NCBI GenBank assembly: GCA_037074615.1
Contig: CM073547.1
Location: forward strand, 16,150,501 to 16,214,500
Direction of reading: 5' to 3'
DNA from: Leucaena leucocephala
Taxonomy: Eukaryota; Streptophyta; Magnoliopsida; Fabales; Fabaceae
DNA length: 64,000 bases
The notes under the pieces were generated by a model. The model was not told the DNA's origin. It searched no databases and saw only the letters and a list, made by a program, of their open reading frames with translations. Below are positions 59,126 through 64,000 of the stretch, one piece after another; position 1 is the stretch's first letter; the number at the start of each line of letters is the position of its first letter. Both the position numbers and the translations under genes were made by a program.

Positions 59126-60053
59126 TTGAAAATCGTGACGCAAGACTTTTCAAAGAATTCTATATTTGTGGAATATTGTTTTAACCTGAAATGGATAGTT
59201 GGCTAGTAACTTTGAAAATTGTTACGCAATGCATGTTCATGCAACTTGATTAGATTTTAATCATTTATTTCAAAGTTTAAAGCTAAGAATGAAGTTCTTT
59301 TTCGAAACCTTATTAAATCTTCCGAATTTGTGCGTGTGCTGAAATTATTTAAAACTTTTTCAAAGAATGAGAGTTTAGACTTTTTTGTAGCTTGTTTTAG
59401 CAAATTTGAATTTCATCATTAATTTGAAGACAATAATATGTTATTAGATGATATATAAATATCTCTTTAAGTCCTTTTTAAAATTTAAATTTGTTGTCCC
59501 CATGAGTCTTATGATCTAAGCTCACCTAATATTATTTTAATAAAAAAATGTATGTCAAAAAATATAATTACCTGGACAAAAATATCATTACCTGGGTAAA
59601 AATATAGATTTCAAACAGTTGAAAAAGAATTACACACATCTTACTTTAAATGCAAAATAGAAGGTATTCACACATATATAAAGCAAAATTGTATCTGTTG
59701 AAGATAGATTACCCTTGCTTAAAAATTTAGGAACCTTCGGCAATAAATTATCTATATAAAGATTTTTCAGCAATTTTCTCATAAGGAAACCGTTACTATC
59801 TTCAGCGTCAGCAATATTAATAATTCATCATAAATATTTTCAAATAATATTTTTCTGAAATTGATACGAAGAAGAACAAACCAACTAACATGTTTTTGGA
59901 TTGTCATGGAAGATGTGCTTCTCATGAATGTACTGCGTACGTTTAGAGGGACCATGAATGTACTGCGTACGTTTAAAGGGATCATGAATGTAAAGGGACC
60001 GTTGGGAACCGTACTCCTTTTTATGGTTGAATTGACAAAACAATGATCCTACT
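58429..60053 (-). repeat. TPS-2 upstream region (duplicate of 42936-44480)
   Basis: This continues the alignment with the TPS-1 upstream region to CAAAACAATGATCCTA, where a CACTA-like element begins. It contains (TA)n at about 58960-58983 and 59091-59122. No gene. Confidence 0.75.
59925..60000. repeat. 30-bp tandem repeat upstream of TPS-2
   Basis: GAATGTACTGCGTACGTTTA followed by (G/A)AGGGACCAT is present twice with a third partial copy. The TPS-1 flank has one copy (44405-44435). The unit contains the palindrome CGTACG. Confidence 0.75.
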
Positions 60054-60610
60054 AGTACTGCAAAAAAAAAATTATAAATAAGTTGAAAATAGTATTCTAT
60101 ATTAGACAATGATCCTGTATAAAAATAGACCGTGTAGAAAGTGTATACCTTTTAAACTAGGCAGTTCAACAGTGTAGAATAAGTAGAATTTAAACCGGTT
60201 CCTTTTAAAAATTAAGAGTAGAATGTATTAATATCTGTAAGGGTTATGTGAACATCAACTATAGATTAATAAATTTTTTACACTGGTTGTGTTTACACCT
60301 GGTATAAATTAATCTATTTTATACACCTCACTATAAAAATAACCAGTGTAGATGCTGTAATATTTACATATTGTTTCTATTGGTATTCTTTGTTATGTTT
60401 AAATGTATTTTTAAAAAATGACCCATTCAATGTTCATTAACCCTATCCCCTAAAGCATCATGAATAAACTGCCCAAATATACGACTCAGAGAGACAGCAG
60501 TAGAGACAGATCTTCAATTGTCCATTATATTATTCATTTAATAAAATTCAATAAACAATGCAACAATTTGAACAGAAAAATAAAAAAATATATTCAGTTA
60601 ATGACAAATA

Positions 60611-60897
60611 TTATTGAAAATGAATCAATTGAATAAAAAATTTAGCCCAAAGATTGAGGAGGTCCTCAATATCTTGTTCAGAAAATGGGTCAAATTGGTC
60701 AAATATCTGAAACATCAAATTAAAATAAAAGAAATTAAGGCATTACTAGTATATATTAAATTGACAAGAAATATGAAATCATTGAAAAGACAATTTACCT
60801 CCTCAGTTAGGTCAGTCCTATTTGACAAGATGATATTGATCATCTGTTTAACCATGTAGAAGTAGCACAAGTTGCTTTCTTTGGGTTGCCTTCGACT
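60611..60897 (-). pseudogene. Ulp1-like cysteine protease (C48) C-terminal exons
   Basis: Exon 60897-60799 reads SRRQPKESNLCYFYMVKQM followed by INIILSNRTDLTEE. This is the end of the protease domain, with the oxyanion-hole Gln of RRQP and the catalytic Cys of SNLCYFYM (usual form -CGYYVM-). A GT...AG intron separates it from the last exon 60706-60611, FDQFDPFSEQDIEDLLNLWA and KFFIQLIHFQ stop, like the usual YSQEEIDEV-EEWA-FF end. The catalytic His and Asp part upstream is not clear. In plant transposons such proteases accompany the transposase genes. Confidence 0.65.
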
Positions 60898-61689
60898 CTA
60901 TAATATTAACATGAATAAAATTATTTGTCATTAGCAAAAAACTGTGGAGCATAAAACTTAATACTTTTATTACCTTCTGTGTAATCCATTCAGGATCCCT
61001 CACCGAGCTGGCATGCTTAAGACCCTTTGCAATTGCAAACGTCTTCATAGCCCTATGACTAAAGTTATGAAGTTAGTAATCCATTTATCACAAAGTCCAT
61101 ATTTATTACAAAGACTATTGTTTTTTATAGAAGAAAACTCAAGTATTCATAATCTTTTTGGCATCAATCGATAGCTTATAATGGAGGGAGCACAAGAAAA
61201 AAACTTTATAAGTGTGCTTACATAGTATGATAAATTGCCAATGATTAATGTAGAAATTAATTATACAATAATGATTATTAGCATTAAGCAAATACAAAAC
61301 TAGTATGAAATAAATAAAATATTATTATTCTTACTCCTGCATATATGGTGTGAAGAAACAATCAATATCGGTTTCACCAAGCCTACTTGAAATATATTAA
61401 AGTCTCATAGATTGGGAGATCCCTTTTGCATAAATTTAAAATAGGAATAGGAATCCAAACCGACCTTGTTTTCCCTTAGAAACAAACTGAGCTTGCATGT
61501 ACCTACAGTTAATGCAAACACGACGTTAGTTAATGCAAACACTCATCTTGCATGAATTTTGTTATTGCATATATTTACATTTAAATTATACTTACATAAA
61601 AAGCATTTGCATACACCCGAATGTCAGTTCATCCTTAGGAGTGATAGTAGATTTTATATATATATATATGGTCAACAAAGGCAGATGCC

Positions 61690-62050
61690 CCCATATCACC
61701 AACAACTAAATCCATAGGCAATGCATCCACATGGATATGACAAATAGGATCACATGTTGCATGGCACTCAAATTGGAAGGTGTGGAAGTTCTCTCAGGGA
61801 TGCAAGGTGATTGAAATAAGATGCTTTGGCCACAATATGAAAGTCCCTTTTTCCTGACTTACTGTCTTCACCTTATCAGTGGGAATTGGGACAAGAGCAT
61901 CTTTAATTATCCCATCTTCAACTGTCACCCTTAACCAATGGTCATGAATTTAGATGTGGTGGCCAGTTGACCCTAAGCTATGGATGAAACCATGTGCAAC
62001 CAACCTTTTGAGAAGATCCTTCACATATAGATCACAAGGTTCAATATCCT
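61690..62050 (-). pseudogene. DUF8039-like domain fragment of a CACTA gene
   Basis: The minus-strand reading has LRVTVEDGIIKDALVPIPTD and GTFILWPKHLI, matching the V-V--V-------LP-P and G-F--WPK--V pattern of the domain found between coiled-coil and Ulp1 parts in plant En/Spm-type genes. A stop interrupts it (HHI stop IHDHWL, near 61950). The assignment rests on the pattern as I know it, not on a search. Confidence 0.5.
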
Positions 62051-62493
62051 CTGACATCAGCCCGGCCATCCAACAACTCCTTCTAGTGCTAGGACGGGCT
62101 ACATTTGAGTGTATTTAGGAGGCACTTAAATCCCATTTCCTTGATGTCATCATGGACAATATTTTTGTCTTGATCTTTGACAGCCTCTCTTATAATCGTG
62201 CCTCAATTAAAGCTTCTGCATGTGCCCTAACATCTGCCTTAGCCTCTACCTTTTAGTGGATAACAACGATTCAAACTCTACCCTCAGCACATATGGGGAA
62301 TATCATGGAGATGATCTAAAGTAATCTCTTATACTGACATCCTCTAACTCCCCTGACACTGCCCCATGCTCTTGCTTGCCTATAACAACAGTTAAGATGT
62401 CATTCATACCATATGACTTGAAAGAGCCATGGGCTTCTTGTTGTTTAATATCAGCCTATAACATATAAAGAGAAAACATAAGAAATAATATAA

Positions 62494-62697
62494 TTAATCT
62501 ATTAAAATAAAATAATAGAAGTTGTACTTGTAATTTTTTTCGCAATCATGCGAGCACGATCGCTTGTAAATGATCTGCTCCTTGTTTGGTGAGCGTATAA
62601 CCATATCTTCATGACATATTGGAGATGGGGGATCAAGAGTAATACTAGAATCGGACTCAATATTTTCTTCTAGCCTCTTTCTCTTGGTCCCCAACAA
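62494..62697 (-). pseudogene. Upstream exon of the second CACTA gene (function unclear)
   Basis: The reading LGTKRKRLEENIESDSSI then PPSPICHEDM is basic then acidic, a likely N-terminal part of the same minus-strand gene. Frames continue upstream to about 62830 (a stretch with KEGRAKAIEHTLKND). No domain recognised. Confidence 0.35.
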
Positions 62698-62834
62698 ATC
62701 TCTTTTATCCTTCGCTTAACCCCCTCAAGACATTGTGTGGGGGAAGTCATTCTTGAGAGTATGTTCAATGGCTTTTGCTCTTCCTTCTTTCAATAAAGTA
62801 GATTGAACGACACCGAAAAGAGTATAATTTTTTA

Positions 62835-63727
62835 CATATCGGTAGTGTTCAAATCGCCATAAAACCTCTTTTCATAAAAAGCTTGAATGTATCATGTTTA
62901 CTATGTCTTTTAGATGGTAGACATAATATATATCAAGATGCTATTTTATCAATTTCAGAAACTAACCTTCATGTAGGACCCGTTTATTTCAATTATTTTC
63001 CTGATAGAATGATGGATTTAAATGATAAAAATGTTCTCAAATGTATTAAACTTAAAATTAAACTTCATGGTTTGAACATGTTGCCAGGATCTATACCAGC
63101 TACCCTAATTTATAGGATACAGTATAAGGTCTCTAACACGTTAACTTCTTATGTTCAAATACCAACTGAAACTAATCAAACAACGATTTTCTTAATTAAT
63201 TTTCAAAAGTTAATATAAATGTTCCTAAGATTATTATATGGAATGATGTTGTATTACTAGAGGAATGGATAATAGAGAAAGCCTTACAGCCTACTCCAGA
63301 ACCTATTTCACAGTTAAAGAAAATCACCCAAACTTCTGATGGATTTGTCAGGTTATCCTTTGATCAGTCCAGAAGATCAATTTCTCAAACTCAAAGATCT
63401 GAAGCTTCAATATATGAAGAATGTAGATCTGTCCAAACAGAATCATCTCAATTCTCCTGTTCTTCAATTCCTAGACCAACTTCTGTCATATATGGAATGG
63501 CATCTGAAACACTCACAGTAGTTATCCAAACTCCACCAACTACTAGTGCTTCAATCCAAGGAATTGATAATTCTACAAACATACCCCAAACAGTATATGA
63601 AAAATATGAAGACTTATGGTCTGATTTAATATCTATAGAGTCTCCAACTTATTCATCAATGGATATGGGAAGTATAAATGTCATTGAAAATGATTTTCAG
63701 ATTGACAAACAAACTTTACAAAAATAG
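62835..63727 (+). pseudogene. Endogenous caulimovirid movement-protein region
   Basis: The plus-strand readings keep the signature of plant pararetrovirus movement proteins (30K superfamily): an IKPLF-K-LNVSCLLCL-like stretch at about 62850-62905, then GRHNIYQDAI and VGPVYFNYFPD (62910-63010), then a segment ending INF near 63210. One frameshift near 63205 moves the reading to another frame, open to 63727, which includes WNDVVLLEEW and a Ser/Thr-rich linker toward the coat protein. The N-terminus is missing. The relationship is closest to petuvirus or florendovirus-type polyproteins, where movement and coat proteins share ORF 1. This is an old integrated copy and not a working gene. Confidence 0.82.
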
Positions 63728-64000
63728 TTTTACTTAGAATATTACAATCTCCAGAGGAAATAGTTTTTTTGAAAAATTCAAAGGATCTAGTAGAAAACAA
63801 ATTCAAGAAAAATTCTATAGATTCCTTGAAAGAGCTCAAGTGAATATTCCATTCTTTGATTGGTTTAGTGAATACGCTAAAACTACAAAAATGGATTATC
63901 CATTTGACCAAAATATTGGTGTTATTAAACAATGGAAAAGTTCCCAAGGAGAAAATATTTCTTCTAAATTTCTTCCTTTAGAAATAGTGCAAATTTCTCA
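63728..64000 (+). pseudogene. Endogenous caulimovirid coat-protein region start (runs out of window)
   Basis: After further frame changes at 63728-63770 the plus strand is open to the window end and includes FYRFLERAQVNIPFFDWFSE. This resembles the region between movement and coat protein in endogenous caulimovirid polyproteins. The strand and order agree with the preceding entry. Continuation lies outside the window. Confidence 0.7.

Larger units (their letters stand above)
60054..62830 (-). mobile_element. Second CACTA-like element, partial (right end unresolved)
   Basis: The homology between the two TPS upstream regions stops at 60053, and the new sequence starts TACTGCAAAAAAAAAA, a likely decayed CACTGCAAAA terminus. 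Subterminal sequence to about 60400 has inverted motifs (CACTGGTTGTG and AACCAGTGTAG; GTGTAGAA repeated). Minus-strand coding pieces follow: Ulp1-like protease end (60611-60897), DUF8039-like domain (about 61690-62050), charged segment (about 62100-62280) and an upstream exon (62494-62697). Such gene content is known from plant En/Spm-type elements. All pieces have stops, and the other terminus was not found before the viral sequence. Confidence 0.55.

Overview
The window is nuclear DNA from a flowering plant, almost certainly a eudicot. It is AT-rich, its genes have introns, and it carries plant terpene synthase (TPS) exons with the usual seven-exon layout, En/Spm (CACTA), Ty1/copia and Ty3/gypsy elements, large solo LTRs, MITEs, and at the right edge an old plant pararetrovirus copy. 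The species cannot be named from the sequence. No rRNA, canonical tRNA, CRISPR or bacterial-type gene was seen.

Only one protein gene looks intact: TPS-1, minus strand, 30732-42605, seven exons and about 597 residues, of TPS-g type (no RRx8W motif, DDIFD present). It is spread over 11.9 kb because an 8.6-kb CACTA element (33076-41706) sits in intron 2. Around it are decayed relatives. TPS-2 (55145-57100, minus) has exons 1-5, a 7-nt deletion in exon 2 and no exons 6-7. TPS-3 (about 52820-54429, plus) has only parts of exons 4-6. A piece of the last exon lies at 48235-48306 (minus). At 5.9-6.25 kb the 3' and 5' flanks of a TPS locus abut with no gene between them, which reads as a deletion scar. 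Shared flanks show that the locus grew by segmental duplication.

Layout. 1-2587: family-A LTR. 2588-5912: unassigned AT-rich DNA with a hAT-like MITE. 5.9-6.25 kb: scar. 6.26-9 kb: family-B repeat holding a 1.2-kb copia derivative. About 10.9-13.6 kb: family-A LTR. 13.6-15 kb: duplicated segment and a copia remnant. 15-29.7 kb: a tower of nested insertions (B <- A <- A <- C and A), four junctions of which are supported by target-site duplications. 30.7-45.1 kb: TPS-1, its CACTA insertion and its 5' flank. 45.6-46.3 kb: a Mutator-type MITE. 48.2 kb: TPS exon scrap. 48.4-51.4 kb: gypsy remnant (gag and protease) cut by a family-A LTR (51434-~52815). 52.8-60.05 kb: TPS-3 and TPS-2 with flanks and a family-B insertion. 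60.05-~62.8 kb: a second CACTA-like element with Ulp1-like protease and DUF8039-like pieces. ~62.83-64 kb: endogenous caulimovirid movement and coat protein region with frameshifts.

Biologically this is a small terpene synthase cluster with one apparent survivor. The only gene that could make a host product is TPS-1, expected to form a linear terpene alcohol (linalool or nerolidol class) if it is expressed and active. Everything else is mobile DNA or pseudogene. Alignments were made by eye, so boundaries marked approximate may move by tens of bases.
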